The notes: a model not told the origin generated them from the letters alone. DNA of 64,000 bases from Brenneria roseae subsp. roseae (GCF_003115845.1 NZ_KZ819029.1:1-64000), one strand, 5' to 3'; positions 1 to 8,180 are shown, counted from the stretch's first letter. Translations and numbers: made by a program.

Positions 1-2
1 TC

Positions 3-1493
3 CACAGTAACTCCACGCTGGCCGACAGCAGCGCCACCGGCACGAACAGTGTCGCCATCGGCCCCGCCTCAACAGCCACAGAGGAAGACAGTATCGCGTT
101 GGGGAATGGGGCGGCGGCAAACTTTGCCAACAGTATTGCCCTCGGAGCCGGCTCGGTAACCGTCGTCGGAGCCGAAAGCAGCTATGCCGCTTATCGACTC
201 TCTACTCCTCAGTCCTCCATCGGGGAAATCGCTATTGGCGGTGCGGACGGTAATCGCAAAATTACCGGCGTTGCGGCGGGCACCAACGACAATGACGCAG
301 TGAATGTCGCGCAACTGATTGCCGTAGGCAATGTGGTAGACGATCACACCACCTCGATCACCAATTTGAGCGGCCGGGTAACGAACGTCGAAACCATCGT
401 CAACAACCTCGGTACAGGCGGCAGCACGATGTATTTCCACACCAACTCCACGCAGGCGGACTCGGTTGCAAGCGGAACGGACTCCGTCGCCGTGGGCGCC
501 AACGCACAAGCCAGCGGAACCAACGCTATAGCAATGGGAACCGGGGCGACAGCGCAATCCGAAGGTAGCATTGCGCTGGGCGCGGGCGCATCTGACAATA
601 ATCGCGGCGGGGAAACCTATGTCGGAAAATATTCCAACGCCGACAACACCAGCGTCGGCACAGTTTCCGTGGGTAATGCCGACACGGGTGAAACCCGCAC
701 GGTCAGTAATGTGGCTGACGGCATTTTGGCTACCGATGCGGTTAACCTGCGGCAGCTTGACGGCGCGGTCGCCGAATCGAAGCAGTACACCGACGATTCA
801 ATCCAGTCGGTGAATGCCTCAATCGGCCAGGTGGATAACCGCATCACCAACAATGAAACCAATATCGCCAGCTTGCAGCAAGGCACATCGGGCATGCTAC
901 GGGTCAATAACACCGAAACCCAGGCGGCGCCCGCGGCCACGGGAGCCAACAGCGTTGCGGCTGGCGCTGGCGCAAGCGCGGCGGGTAATAATGCCACTGC
1001 TATCGGCAACGGCGCCGTCGCGCAAAACGACAACTCGCTGGCGCTGGGCGCGAACTCCCTCGCCGACCGCGATAATTCCGTTTCAGTGGGCAGCGCGGGG
1101 AATGAGCGTCAGATTACCAACGTCGCCGCCGGGACCAGTGATACCGATGCCGTCAATCTGGCGCAGTTAAACAGCAGCGTGTCGGGGATCGCCAACAATT
1201 CCAACCGCTATACCGATCAACGATTTAATCAATTAAAGCATGATCTGCATCGTCAGGATAAGATCCTGAGCGCCGGTATCGCCAGCGCAATGTCTATGGC
1301 GAGTCTGCCTCAACCTTATACGCCCGGCGCCAATATGATGGCGCTCGGAGGCGCCAGTTACCGTGGCGAATCCGCGCTGTCATTAGGTATTTCGCACCTT
1401 TCAGGAAACGGACGCTGGGTGACGAAAGCGCAAGTCAATACCAATACTCAGGAAAATGTCAGTTGGGGTATTGGTGTCGGTTATCAATTCTAA
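3..1493 (+). CDS. Trimeric autotransporter adhesin (YadA-like), C-terminal part
   Basis: The reading frame is open from the first bases of the window, so the N-terminus and signal peptide lie upstream. The visible part holds many YadA-type head repeats (SVAIG, SIALG, NAIAMG, SLALG, SVSVG) and three neck motifs of the form ITGVAAGTNDNDAVNVAQL, TVSNVADGILATDAVNLRQL and ITNVAAGTSDTDAVNLAQL. These alternate with stalk segments rich in Asn, Thr and Ser. The last 90 residues fit the YadA membrane anchor: a short coiled coil, then amphipathic beta strands ending in the terminal aromatic GVGYQF. Members of this family trimerise in the outer membrane (type Vc secretion) and bind host surfaces or other cells. 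An attenuator-like hairpin and a lipoprotein gene follow. The ligand cannot be predicted. The family assignment is secure. Confidence 0.95.
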   Translation, partial: HSNSTLADSSATGTNSVAIGPASTATEEDSIALGNGAAANFANSIALGAGSVTVVGAESSYAAYRLSTPQSSIGEIAIGGADGNRKITGVAAGTNDNDAVNVAQLIAVGNVVDDHTTSITNLSGRVTNVETIVNNLGTGGSTMYFHTNSTQADSVASGTDSVAVGANAQASGTNAIAMGTGATAQSEGSIALGAGASDNNRGGETYVGKYSNADNTSVGTVSVGNADTGETRTVSNVADGILATDAVNLRQLDGAVAESKQYTDDSIQSVNASIGQVDNRITNNETNIASLQQGTSGMLRVNNTETQAAPAATGANSVAAGAGASAAGNNATAIGNGAVAQNDNSLALGANSLADRDNSVSVGSAGNERQITNVAAGTSDTDAVNLAQLNSSVSGIANNSNRYTDQRFNQLKHDLHRQDKILSAGIASAMSMASLPQPYTPGANMMALGGASYRGESALSLGISHLSGNGRWVTKAQVNTNTQENVSWGIGVGYQF

Positions 1494-1506
1494 AAACAAC
1501 TCTCTT

Positions 1507-1533
1507 CTGGAAGCCAGCTGGCTTCCAGATTTT
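1507..1533 (+). terminator. Hairpin terminator or attenuator after the adhesin
   Basis: A perfect 11-bp inverted repeat (CTGGAAGCCAG / CTGGCTTCCAG) is followed by ATTTTC. It begins 13 bases after the adhesin stop codon and ends just before the AGGA ribosome site of the next gene, so the lipoprotein would be expressed mainly by read-through. Confidence 0.75.
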
Positions 1534-1547
1534 CACAGGATTATTCA

Positions 1548-2486
1548 ATGAAAATAACGAATATTTTTTTCATAGGGGTACTCGCTGCCGTACTTTCAGC
1601 CTGCGATAACGCGGACAGCGAATCAATAGCCAGGCAGACGCAAAACCACAAGGAAGAAAAAACCGCTCCGACTACATCGCCCAAAACAGCAGATCACATG
1701 ACGTTATTAACGATTCCGGCGCTGCCAGTGATTCAGAACACGATAAAATCAATGTCGCCCCAAATAACGGAATCGTTTGATTTATCCATGATACAACGAA
1801 TTTGCCTGCTGGCCAGAGGTGAGGCCACCAAAGAACAGGTCAGAATTTCGCTGGAAAAAGACGGCATTAATCCGGCAACGATTCCCGTGCGGGGCCACGC
1901 CTTGTCCCCGCTGGTCAATGACGATCAATACAGTCGTCAATTGCTGTGCGCGACGTATATCGCATCAAGCATTTTAATGCCGCTCGATAGCGAAGAGATC
2001 ACGGTAAAAACGCCGCGGGAAATTAAAGAAAAAAAAGACAAGAAAACCGTTTATGACAATGTCATTAATAACGACAAACTGATGTCGGTACTGGCGGTGA
2101 AAACTTCTATCGCACGGACCAACGCGGAATATTTTGCCTTGATAGCCGTCACATTGGAGAAACAACCGGGATTGTCATTAGAAGCCTATACCATCGAAGT
2201 GAAGAAAAAGTTTTCCGCCCTGGCGTCGCACTATCTAAAACGAGTGCAATCGCTTTATTCCCCATCGGCCAAAGGATATAAACTCATTTCGCTCAATGAG
2301 GGCGACTATACCTTCAATACCGATGGCGGATATACCTTTTCACGCGATCATTCGGGCGCGCTGTTAACTTACGATGGCATCAACTGGCTGGGTAAAGGGG
2401 AAATCATGGGGGAAAAATACGCGCTACAGGTGAGCTTTTTCTCGCCAGAGGTAATGTCGGCGCTTAACACTGATAAAAATGAATAA
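1548..2486 (+). CDS. Predicted lipoprotein of unknown function downstream of the adhesin
   Basis: This 312-residue protein starts with a lipoprotein signal peptide: lysine at position 2, a hydrophobic stretch (IFFIGVLAAVL) and the lipobox LSAC at about residues 16-19. The region after the cysteine is polar and rich in Thr, Lys and Gln, as expected for a tether. The body is mostly helical in appearance, with charged Lys/Glu stretches around residues 155-170, and has no motif I recognise. An AGGA ribosome site precedes the ATG. It lies 55 bases behind the adhesin on the same strand, and the only signal between them is a hairpin. Trimeric adhesins are known to travel with helper lipoproteins (SadB beside SadA in Salmonella, TpgA beside Ata in Acinetobacter). 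A similar role here is an inference from position, since I see no sequence resemblance. Confidence 0.8.
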   Translation: MKITNIFFIGVLAAVLSACDNADSESIARQTQNHKEEKTAPTTSPKTADHMTLLTIPALPVIQNTIKSMSPQITESFDLSMIQRICLLARGEATKEQVRISLEKDGINPATIPVRGHALSPLVNDDQYSRQLLCATYIASSILMPLDSEEITVKTPREIKEKKDKKTVYDNVINNDKLMSVLAVKTSIARTNAEYFALIAVTLEKQPGLSLEAYTIEVKKKFSALASHYLKRVQSLYSPSAKGYKLISLNEGDYTFNTDGGYTFSRDHSGALLTYDGINWLGKGEIMGEKYALQVSFFSPEVMSALNTDKNE

Positions 2487-2637
2487 ACAGGGTGACATCC
2501 TGTTCCATATTACGCTGTTGGCAACCACATTGTTTGTGGTCAAATCGTGGTCGCCCGGTTCGATAGCGACGTTTGACAGCGTGCTGTTCGGCGAACGCCA
2601 TGCCGCCAATCCGTCGGGATTGGCGGCTAGCTTTTAA
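2479..2637 (+). CDS. Possible small membrane protein, 52 residues
   Basis: An ATG lies inside the last codons of the lipoprotein gene (the ATGAATAA overlap) and opens a 52-codon frame ending in TAA at 2635-2637. The product would begin MNKQGDILFH and carry one hydrophobic stretch, ILFHITLLATTLFVV, long enough for a membrane segment, followed by a short polar tail. The overlap would suit translational coupling. Against it, the last codons run through the terminator stem at 2602-2627 and no separate strong ribosome site is seen. It may be a real small protein or chance. Confidence 0.3.
   Translation: MNKQGDILFHITLLATTLFVVKSWSPGSIATFDSVLFGERHAANPSGLAASF
2602..2635 (+). terminator. Rho-independent terminator of the adhesin-lipoprotein unit
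   Basis: A perfect 11-bp stem, GCCGCCAATCC / GGATTGGCGGC, with a 4-base loop is followed by TAGCTTTT. It is the first strong terminator after the lipoprotein gene. Confidence 0.8.
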
Positions 2638-2881
2638 TATCCATCAAAAAGATAACCGGATGAAGCAGTAAATCAATCATTTCATCCATGCCATAGCTTA
2701 TTTGCATCGTAATTGGAATATGAAGGCCTGTAACGGAGAATCGTTCGATCCAACCAATTTCCTGCTTCATAATCACTCTTGGTGGAATACTATTTTCTGC
2801 TTCACACATTTTCATGTACCCATTGACGCGACATGCATTTCTGCAAGGGGGAAGGCAGCTCATTGGGAAATGTCCAGTTTT

Positions 2882-2962
2882 TCACTCTGTTATATTGAAT
2901 TCGTAATCCGCTTCCAACGGCGCTACGTAACTGAGCAGTTCCAACAGACGGTCATAGTTGAA
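2882..2962 (-). mobile_element. Possible degraded IS3-family transposase end
   Basis: On the minus strand a 26-codon stretch reads FNYDRLLELLSYVAPLEADY followed by EFNITE and a stop. It resembles the end of many IS3-family OrfB transposases, where a segment like FNHRRLLEPIGYIPPAEAE precedes the stop. A stop codon lies a few codons upstream in the same frame, so only a short piece could remain. No terminal repeats were identified. The resemblance is from memory and weak. Confidence 0.25.
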
Positions 2963-3412
2963 CCTGTATACTCATTCCTGCGTATCTATGTGGCCGTAAA
3001 TCCTTATTGCCGGTGGTACTAAAACCGAAGGGACTACTGCCGACTCAAAACATCAACCCGGCGCAGCCACGTGCCGCTGAAAAAGCGGCCAGTTCACCTG
3101 AAAACGATGGTCGAATAATCCGGATGCGTGCCGGAAAGCCTTTGTGCCGCCGTAATGACACCGGTTGCCGTGTTGCCTCATCAATCAATGTTGCCCATCT
3201 CATTCAAAATAACAAAACAGCAAACCCAATCATTTGAACAATGATATAACTATTGAATCACCTTCAAAATTAATTCCTTATTCCTTGCGATCACCCGCGT
3301 CGAGCATCAAAAAAGCCAAAACAATTTTTTTTCAATGAGTTGAAATCAAAACCTTCCGCTGTAGTAAAGTGCGACCAAGGTCAAACTTCTGGATTTTCTG
3401 GTGTTCCCTGCT

Positions 3413-3447
3413 TGTTCATATGTTCAATAGAAATTAAAATGTTCATA
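3413..3447 (+). promoter_or_regulatory. Cluster of TGTTCA half-sites before the first tetrose-cluster gene
   Basis: Three copies of the motif occur in the same direction: TGTTCATA at 3413, TGTTCAAT at 3421 and TGTTCATA at 3440. The same word recurs upstream of the MFS gene, between the divergent derI and lerK units, and before the SorC-type regulator gene. The likely reader is that regulator. Function is inferred from recurrence only. Confidence 0.45.
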
Positions 3448-3530
3448 CCATCCTGAAGTTTTTTTACACGCACCACAACCACGCATCAGACGTACTCTTT
3501 CCCATCTCATGAGGAGGCAGCGATATTATT

Positions 3531-4433
3531 ATGACCACCACATTGTATCCTTCCGCGCACATTGCAGAGATTTTCTTTCCGCTCGCCAATGATGAAAAAG
3601 CGATTTTGCATGTCATCCGCGAAATCGCCGACATCGGTTATTACCGGGGTTTTGAAACCGGTATTATTCATCAGCCGGAAATCGCCAAAAACATCCGTAC
3701 GGTGGCGGAACAGAACCAATTAAACGTGACTCAGTGGCTGACGTTCGAATTACTCAAAGACAATCTGAACCTCAGCAGTCTGGACTCTGAGCTGCGCGAA
3801 AAATCCATTCGCCGCGCCTGTGAGCTGGTACAGCTGGCAGCAGAATGCGGCACGAGCAAACTTTCGCTGGTGAGCGGCGGCGATCCCGGCGATGCGCGCC
3901 GCGACGAGGCGAAAAAGGGCTTTGGTGAGGCGCTGATACGCATCGGCGAAGTCGTCGGTCAGTATGACAATATGCTGTTGCAGGTGGAGCCGCTCGATCG
4001 CTTTGCGCACAAATGCCAGTTGATTGGCCCTACCGATGAAACCGTGGAGTGGATGAAGGCGCTACGGCCAGACTGCCCGAAACTGTATCTCGCCTGGGAC
4101 AGCGCCCACGTCGCGCTGAATCAGGAAGATCTCGCTGAATCACTGGCGCTGGCGGCGCCGCTAATTTCACAGCTGCATCTCGCCAACGCGATCCTTGACC
4201 CGCAGGCGCAAGGCTATGGCGATTATCATATGAAGTTCGGCGAGCCAGGATTCCTCACTACCGCTACGGCTGCGCATATCATTAGAACCGCGATGAACCT
4301 TGAACTGCCGAAGGAATTCGGCCCGATTTCCCTCGCCGTCGAAATGCGCACCACTGACCAGGACGACCTGTGGGATAACGAACGGCAGTGCCGTGAGTTT
4401 CTGCAAGACGCCTGGCGCGAAGCGCTGCGTTGA
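3531..4433 (+). CDS. Xylose-isomerase-like TIM-barrel protein, possible sugar or sugar-acid isomerase/decarboxylase
   Basis: A 300-residue member of the AP-endonuclease-2/xylose-isomerase-like TIM-barrel superfamily, cytoplasmic (no signal peptide). Candidate metal ligands appear in the usual order: Glu in LLQVEPLDR (about residue 155), Asp and His in WDSAHVALN, His in QLHLANAILD, and Glu in AVEMRTT near the end. A GAGG ribosome site precedes the ATG. The gene stands alone on the plus strand at the edge of the tetrose cluster and shares the TGTTCA motif, so it is probably co-regulated. Known relatives include ketose epimerases, hydroxypyruvate isomerase, 2-oxo-tetronate isomerase (OtnI) and, as I recall, the 3-oxo-isoapionate decarboxylase that yields L-erythrulose in D-apionate breakdown. 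The last would fit the downstream enzymes, but the sequence alone does not prove it. Confidence 0.75.
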   Translation: MTTTLYPSAHIAEIFFPLANDEKAILHVIREIADIGYYRGFETGIIHQPEIAKNIRTVAEQNQLNVTQWLTFELLKDNLNLSSLDSELREKSIRRACELVQLAAECGTSKLSLVSGGDPGDARRDEAKKGFGEALIRIGEVVGQYDNMLLQVEPLDRFAHKCQLIGPTDETVEWMKALRPDCPKLYLAWDSAHVALNQEDLAESLALAAPLISQLHLANAILDPQAQGYGDYHMKFGEPGFLTTATAAHIIRTAMNLELPKEFGPISLAVEMRTTDQDDLWDNERQCREFLQDAWREALR

Positions 4434-4451
4434 TATCTCAGCGCATACAGT

Positions 4452-4478
4452 AAGGGGCTCCGCAAGGGCCCCCTTTTA
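4452..4478 (+). terminator. Terminator after the 3531 gene
   Basis: An imperfect GC-rich hairpin (AAGGGGCTC, loop, GGGCCCCCTT, with one bulged C) runs into TTTTAA, about 20 bases after the stop codon. Confidence 0.65.
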
Positions 4479-4526
4479 ATTGCTGGCGTTCGCGCCAATA
4501 AAAACCTGATGCACTTACGCGCGAAA

Positions 4527-4558
4527 GCCCGGTAAGCGTTGCGCTACCGGGCGATTTT
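4527..4558. terminator. Hairpin between two convergent genes
   Basis: A perfect 8-bp stem, GCCCGGTA / TACCGGGC, with a 10-base loop is followed by GATTTTC on the plus strand and by CTTTC on the minus strand. It lies between convergent genes and can end transcripts from both sides. Confidence 0.65.
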
Positions 4559-4561
4559 CTC

Positions 4562-5500
4562 TTACCGCGGCTGCGGCACCGGCGTCAGCAACGCCTGACC
4601 GGAATAAAACGCCGCAATATTATCCATCACCAGTTTCGCCATCGCCGTACGCGTTGCGTGTGTTGCGCTACCAACATGCGGCGTGACCACCACATCATCA
4701 CGATTAAGCAACGCTTGCGGAATGTGGGGTTCGTTGGCGAACACATCCAGACCCGCTCCGCCAAGCGTTCCCTGGGTAATGGCCTCAACCAGCGCGTCTT
4801 CATCCACCACGCTGCCTCGGGCGATATTAATTAAAATGCCGTTCGGTCCAAGCGCCGCGAGTACGTCGCGATTGATTAGCTTCATGCTATCTTTACCCGC
4901 GCTCGCACACACCATCAGCACATCGCTATTTTTCGCCAGCTCAACCAAATCGGGATAATACGTCACCTCGCTGCTTTCAACGGGATACCGATCAAAACAG
5001 GCAATGCGCATGGCAAAACCCTGTGCCCTTTTGGCGACCGCACGGCCAATGCGGCCAAAACCAACAATGCCTAACCGCCCTCCGCTTACTTTAGTCGACA
5101 GTGGGTAAGATCCAGACTGCCAGCCGCCGCGCTCAATAAATTTTTGCGCGCCGTTAATTCTCCTTGATACGTTTAACATCAAAGCCATACCCAAATCAGC
5201 AACATCATCGGTCAAAATATCCGGTGTGTTAGTGACCTGAATATTCCGTTCAAATGCGGCGTGGATATCCACGCCGTCGTAGCCGACACCAAATACGGCG
5301 ATTAATTTTAATTGTGGTAATTGATTAATCAATGCGGCTTCAACTTTCGACTCCCCACTGGCTAATATCACCTGAATTTCCCCGGCGATGGCATGTAATT
5401 CTTCCGCTGACAATTGACTGTATTCATACAACGTGTGGTCGAGCGCTAACGCTTCCGCCAACACCTGCGGGACTTTCTCCACTCGTAATATAACTGACAT
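4562..5500 (-). CDS. D-2-hydroxyacid dehydrogenase (hydroxypyruvate/glyoxylate reductase type)
   Basis: A 312-residue NAD(P)-dependent D-2-hydroxyacid dehydrogenase. The cofactor fold shows GIVGFGRIG at about residues 144-152, then FDRYP where dinucleotide specificity is decided. The catalytic triad is visible: Arg in NIARGSVVDE, Glu in FANEP and His in TPHVGSAT. Such enzymes interconvert 2-keto acids and D-2-hydroxyacids. It lies 61 bases downstream of the MFS gene on the same strand, so the two are probably cotranscribed. In this setting it may act on a sugar-derived 2-keto acid, perhaps as the entry oxidation or a side-product reductase. The exact substrate is unknown. Confidence 0.85.
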   Translation of the reverse strand: MSVILRVEKVPQVLAEALALDHTLYEYSQLSAEELHAIAGEIQVILASGESKVEAALINQLPQLKLIAVFGVGYDGVDIHAAFERNIQVTNTPDILTDDVADLGMALMLNVSRRINGAQKFIERGGWQSGSYPLSTKVSGGRLGIVGFGRIGRAVAKRAQGFAMRIACFDRYPVESSEVTYYPDLVELAKNSDVLMVCASAGKDSMKLINRDVLAALGPNGILINIARGSVVDEDALVEAITQGTLGGAGLDVFANEPHIPQALLNRDDVVVTPHVGSATHATRTAMAKLVMDNIAAFYSGQALLTPVPQPR

Positions 5501-5561
5501 ATCAGTATCCTGTATTTAATAGTTATTCGTCCGCATCAGAAACCCAATGCTTCTTGACACT

Positions 5562-6884
5562 TTATTTCTGGAACGATAATTGGCCGTTTTTAATCGGCAA
5601 TTTATTGAAGTTAATGCACAGTGTTCCGAGGGTATAGCACCCGGCACAGATGGCGAAATAGAGCAATACACTTTCATAGCTACCAGTAGCCTGTAGAATA
5701 ACGCCAACCAGGATGGGCACCAGAATCCCGGCGCAGCTGTTAGCCATATTCATCAGCCCACCAACCAGACCTACGCGATCTTTCGGCGCCAGGATGGCCG
5801 GGAAGCTCCAGTACAGGCTGCCGAACATCATAAAGAATGCCGCGACGGAGAGCAGACCAACGGCAAGATCGGGGTTGGTGACCGTCGACAGGGCATACAG
5901 CACGCCCAGGCCGACGATGCCTGATACGGAAAGCAGGCTTTTCAGCGACACGTTATGGCTGACGCCTTTTTTCACCAGGAAGTCAACGAAGAAACCGCTA
6001 AACAAGCAGCCCAGCGTACCCATGATAAAGATCAGGAACGTGGAGTTACCGATAGAGGCCAGTTGCAGACCTTGCGCCTGCGCCAGATAGCTCGGCCCCC
6101 AGGTCAGCAATCCCCAGTACACCATGCCCCACGATGCGCGGCCAATCATGATGGCAACCATGGTAAACCAGCTAATTCCCAGCCCTTTCGTCGGCGTGGA
6201 GTCATCCACTCCCGTGGCGCTGTTGACGTTACCTGCGGCAATGTACTCCACCTCTTTTTGATCCACTTTGGGATGATCGGAGGGGCGGTCGCGCAGAACT
6301 CTCCATGCGAGAAAGCCCAGCAGCATGGTAAAGATCCCGACCAGTACGAAGGTGATGCGCCAGGAGTCCAGCAGCACAATCAGGTGTGCGACAATGATGC
6401 CGCCAACCGCCACGCCCAGTGGGCTACCGGAGTCCATGATAACCGCACCGCGGCCCCTTTCCGACTGCGTCAGCCAGGTGGAGCTCAGTTTTGCGCCGCT
6501 GGGAGAAACCGGCGCTTCCATTGCGCCCAAGCCGATACGGGCAAGAATCAGGCTAATCCCGCCGGTCGCCAGACCGATAATAGCCTGGAAGAACCCCCAG
6601 CCAAACAGCGCGCCGGTGATAACTTTACGTGGGCCGTAGCGATCCAGTAACCAACCTCCCGGTACCTGTAGCAGGGCGTAAGACCAAAAGAAACTACTGA
6701 GAATCAAACCTTGAGTGGTAGGTGAAAGATCAAATTCCTCTTTTATATAGGGCATCCCGATAGATAATGTAATACGATCCATCAGGTTAACGGCTAATAA
6801 GAAGAACATCGTTGCAAAGATAACCCAGCGGTAATTCGTTGGCTTCTTTGTATCTGGTGATGGAATAAATGTAGAGTCAGACAT
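5562..6884 (-). CDS. MFS transporter, anion:cation symporter (ACS) type
   Basis: A 440-residue major facilitator with about twelve membrane segments. The N-terminus carries the ACS-type signature: NYRWVIFATMFFLLAVNLMDR in helix 1, then GWLLDRYGPRKV (the loop 2-3 MFS motif) and PVSPSGAKLSSTWL. Relatives carry hexarates, galactonate, phthalate and other sugar acids with protons. This suggests that the substrate of the cluster, or one of its substrates, is an aldonic-type acid rather than a neutral sugar. The 353-base upstream region holds TGTTCA motifs. It is followed by the hydroxyacid dehydrogenase gene. Confidence 0.85.
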   Translation of the reverse strand: MSDSTFIPSPDTKKPTNYRWVIFATMFFLLAVNLMDRITLSIGMPYIKEEFDLSPTTQGLILSSFFWSYALLQVPGGWLLDRYGPRKVITGALFGWGFFQAIIGLATGGISLILARIGLGAMEAPVSPSGAKLSSTWLTQSERGRGAVIMDSGSPLGVAVGGIIVAHLIVLLDSWRITFVLVGIFTMLLGFLAWRVLRDRPSDHPKVDQKEVEYIAAGNVNSATGVDDSTPTKGLGISWFTMVAIMIGRASWGMVYWGLLTWGPSYLAQAQGLQLASIGNSTFLIFIMGTLGCLFSGFFVDFLVKKGVSHNVSLKSLLSVSGIVGLGVLYALSTVTNPDLAVGLLSVAAFFMMFGSLYWSFPAILAPKDRVGLVGGLMNMANSCAGILVPILVGVILQATGSYESVLLYFAICAGCYTLGTLCINFNKLPIKNGQLSFQK

Positions 6885-6953
6885 AATTAACCTTCAGTTT
6901 TAAAAATCGTTAAAAAAAATAAAACGCAATTAATTAATGAAGCTTAAGTAATC

Positions 6954-6990
6954 TATGAACATTAGTTACAAGTTTTAATTTATTTGAACA
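6954..6990 (-). promoter_or_regulatory. TGTTCA half-sites before the MFS gene
   Basis: Read on the minus strand, TGTTCAA (6990-6984) and TGTTCATA (6961-6954) lie 29 bases apart. In the region before 3531 the same two words lie 19 bases apart in the same order relative to the gene, a difference of one helical turn. Confidence 0.45.
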
Positions 6991-7123
6991 AAAGAACACG
7001 CGGTGAACTTATGTTAATAGCATAACAGCATATATATAAAAAACCATGTGCGACGTTAATCACATAATATGGAAATATGGATTATTCCATTTTCCATAAT
7101 TTTCCAGGACAATAACCGCCTGG

Positions 7124-7151
7124 TTTTCATACCCTTCTCAATGTATGAAAA
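7124..7151. promoter_or_regulatory. Perfect inverted repeat, possible operator
   Basis: TTTTCATAC and GTATGAAAA form a 9-bp inverted repeat with a 10-base spacer. Neither side has a proper T-tract, so an operator or processing site is more likely than a terminator. Confidence 0.35.
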
Positions 7152-7237
7152 AATAACCTCCGATATTCAAAGAGAAAATATTGCGCCCATAAGCTCGCAT
7201 TTTTTGCGAAGAATTTAATCTCAGGCGCGATTTTTAT

Positions 7238-8092
7238 TTACTCATCATGCAACGCGTAACCAAGCCATTTTTCCAGCATCTCGCGAGACTGAATCAGCAC
7301 CTCAAGGCTCCGCGCTGGATCAATGGGCGAATCGCCGCGCACAGGATAGCTGTCGCGCTGGCGATGCATTCGTAACGGAATTTCCAGGCTACAGGGAATA
7401 GCAAGGGCGGCCAGCTCTTTCAGCATCGGAACGTAATTCAGTTGCCCATACCCCATCGGCGTGAAATGCACTTCGCCATCGCGAACTTGCAAATCTTTCA
7501 GATGGCAGTGCTGCGCCCCCGGCAACATGGCAATAGCCTGCTCGATAGGATCCACATCGGGGCAAAGCGAAACGATATTGCCCGCATCAACGTTGAATGC
7601 CACCGCCGGGCTATCGACGGCTTCCAGCAGCGCAAAACCATCGTCGGCCAAACGAAAAACGTCATAATTCGGATCGCCGCCGTTTTCCAGGCAGATAACG
7701 CACCCATTTTCACTGGCAATAGGTGCGAGTTCGCGCAGATTCGCGATAATCCGCGCCCGATCGGCGCTTCTGCCGACACAGATATTTATCCATTTTGCGC
7801 CAATCATATTGGCGAAGCGGATACGGCGGCTGAATTGGGCCACCGCATCCACGGCCCCGATATTCATCGTCGCCCCCAGCGAGTGCGTGCGTAGCTGGTG
7901 TTTTTCCAGCTGTTCACGAATATGCCGGGCGTTGTCTTCACCAAAAAGCGCTGGCGGCATATCGCCAACGTAGCCCTGGTTGTAGGCCAGTTCTACATAA
8001 CGAAATCCGGCTTTTTTTATCGTACTAAAAGCGACGTCCGTTTCCAGACCATCGAACATCGCGGTATTCACTCCAATCACAAGCTTGTTCAT
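7238..8092 (-). CDS. Second xylose-isomerase-like TIM-barrel protein
   Basis: A 284-residue AP-endonuclease-2-type TIM barrel, clearly different from the one at 3531. Candidate metal ligands are Glu in ICLENGGDP (about residue 136), Asp in NVDAGNIV, His in HCHLKDLQ and Glu in SLEIPLRM. The family includes sugar and keto-sugar isomerases, 3-epimerases and dehydratases, so the reaction cannot be read from the fold. It lies about 120 bases downstream of the transketolase gene on the same strand, separated by a hairpin, and is probably part of the same transcript. A paralogous pair of these barrels in one cluster suggests two successive steps on a ketose or keto-acid intermediate. Confidence 0.75.
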   Translation of the reverse strand: MNKLVIGVNTAMFDGLETDVAFSTIKKAGFRYVELAYNQGYVGDMPPALFGEDNARHIREQLEKHQLRTHSLGATMNIGAVDAVAQFSRRIRFANMIGAKWINICVGRSADRARIIANLRELAPIASENGCVICLENGGDPNYDVFRLADDGFALLEAVDSPAVAFNVDAGNIVSLCPDVDPIEQAIAMLPGAQHCHLKDLQVRDGEVHFTPMGYGQLNYVPMLKELAALAIPCSLEIPLRMHRQRDSYPVRGDSPIDPARSLEVLIQSREMLEKWLGYALHDE

Positions 8093-8152
8093 GCTGATCC
8101 TTCCTTACTTATCGTAACAGGGCTGCCAGCGTTATGTTTCTTGCTTTGCCAT

Positions 8153-8180
8153 CCTGATAAATCAGCCCGTGTTTATCAGG
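8153..8180. other. Intercistronic hairpin
   Basis: CCTGATAAA and TTTATCAGG form a perfect 9-bp stem with a 10-base loop between the transketolase stop and the downstream TIM-barrel gene. There is no T-tract, so it probably affects mRNA stability or partial termination. Confidence 0.4.

Larger units (their letters stand above)
2638..3530. other. Intergenic region without a convincing gene
   Basis: Nearly 900 bases separate the adhesin unit from the tetrose cluster. Open frames of 60-106 codons occur on both strands, but none has a good ribosome site or a recognisable product. The part around 2880-2965 may be an insertion-sequence scrap on the minus strand. From about 3230 the base composition becomes AT-rich, and this part probably carries the promoter and operators of the gene at 3531. 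Confidence 0.6.
6885..7237. other. Control region upstream of the MFS gene
   Basis: An AT-rich spacer of about 350 bases between two minus-strand genes. It contains two TGTTCA-type sites (6954-6990), a perfect inverted repeat (7124-7151) and, nearest the upstream gene, a possible terminator (GCGCC at 7183 pairing with GGCGC at 7224, enclosing CGCATTTTTTGCG). No open reading frame of note. Confidence 0.55.

Noticed and set aside
3007-3237. 76-codon plus-strand frame in the spacer before the tetrose cluster
   Set aside because: No ribosome site, no recognisable product and no conserved-looking composition.
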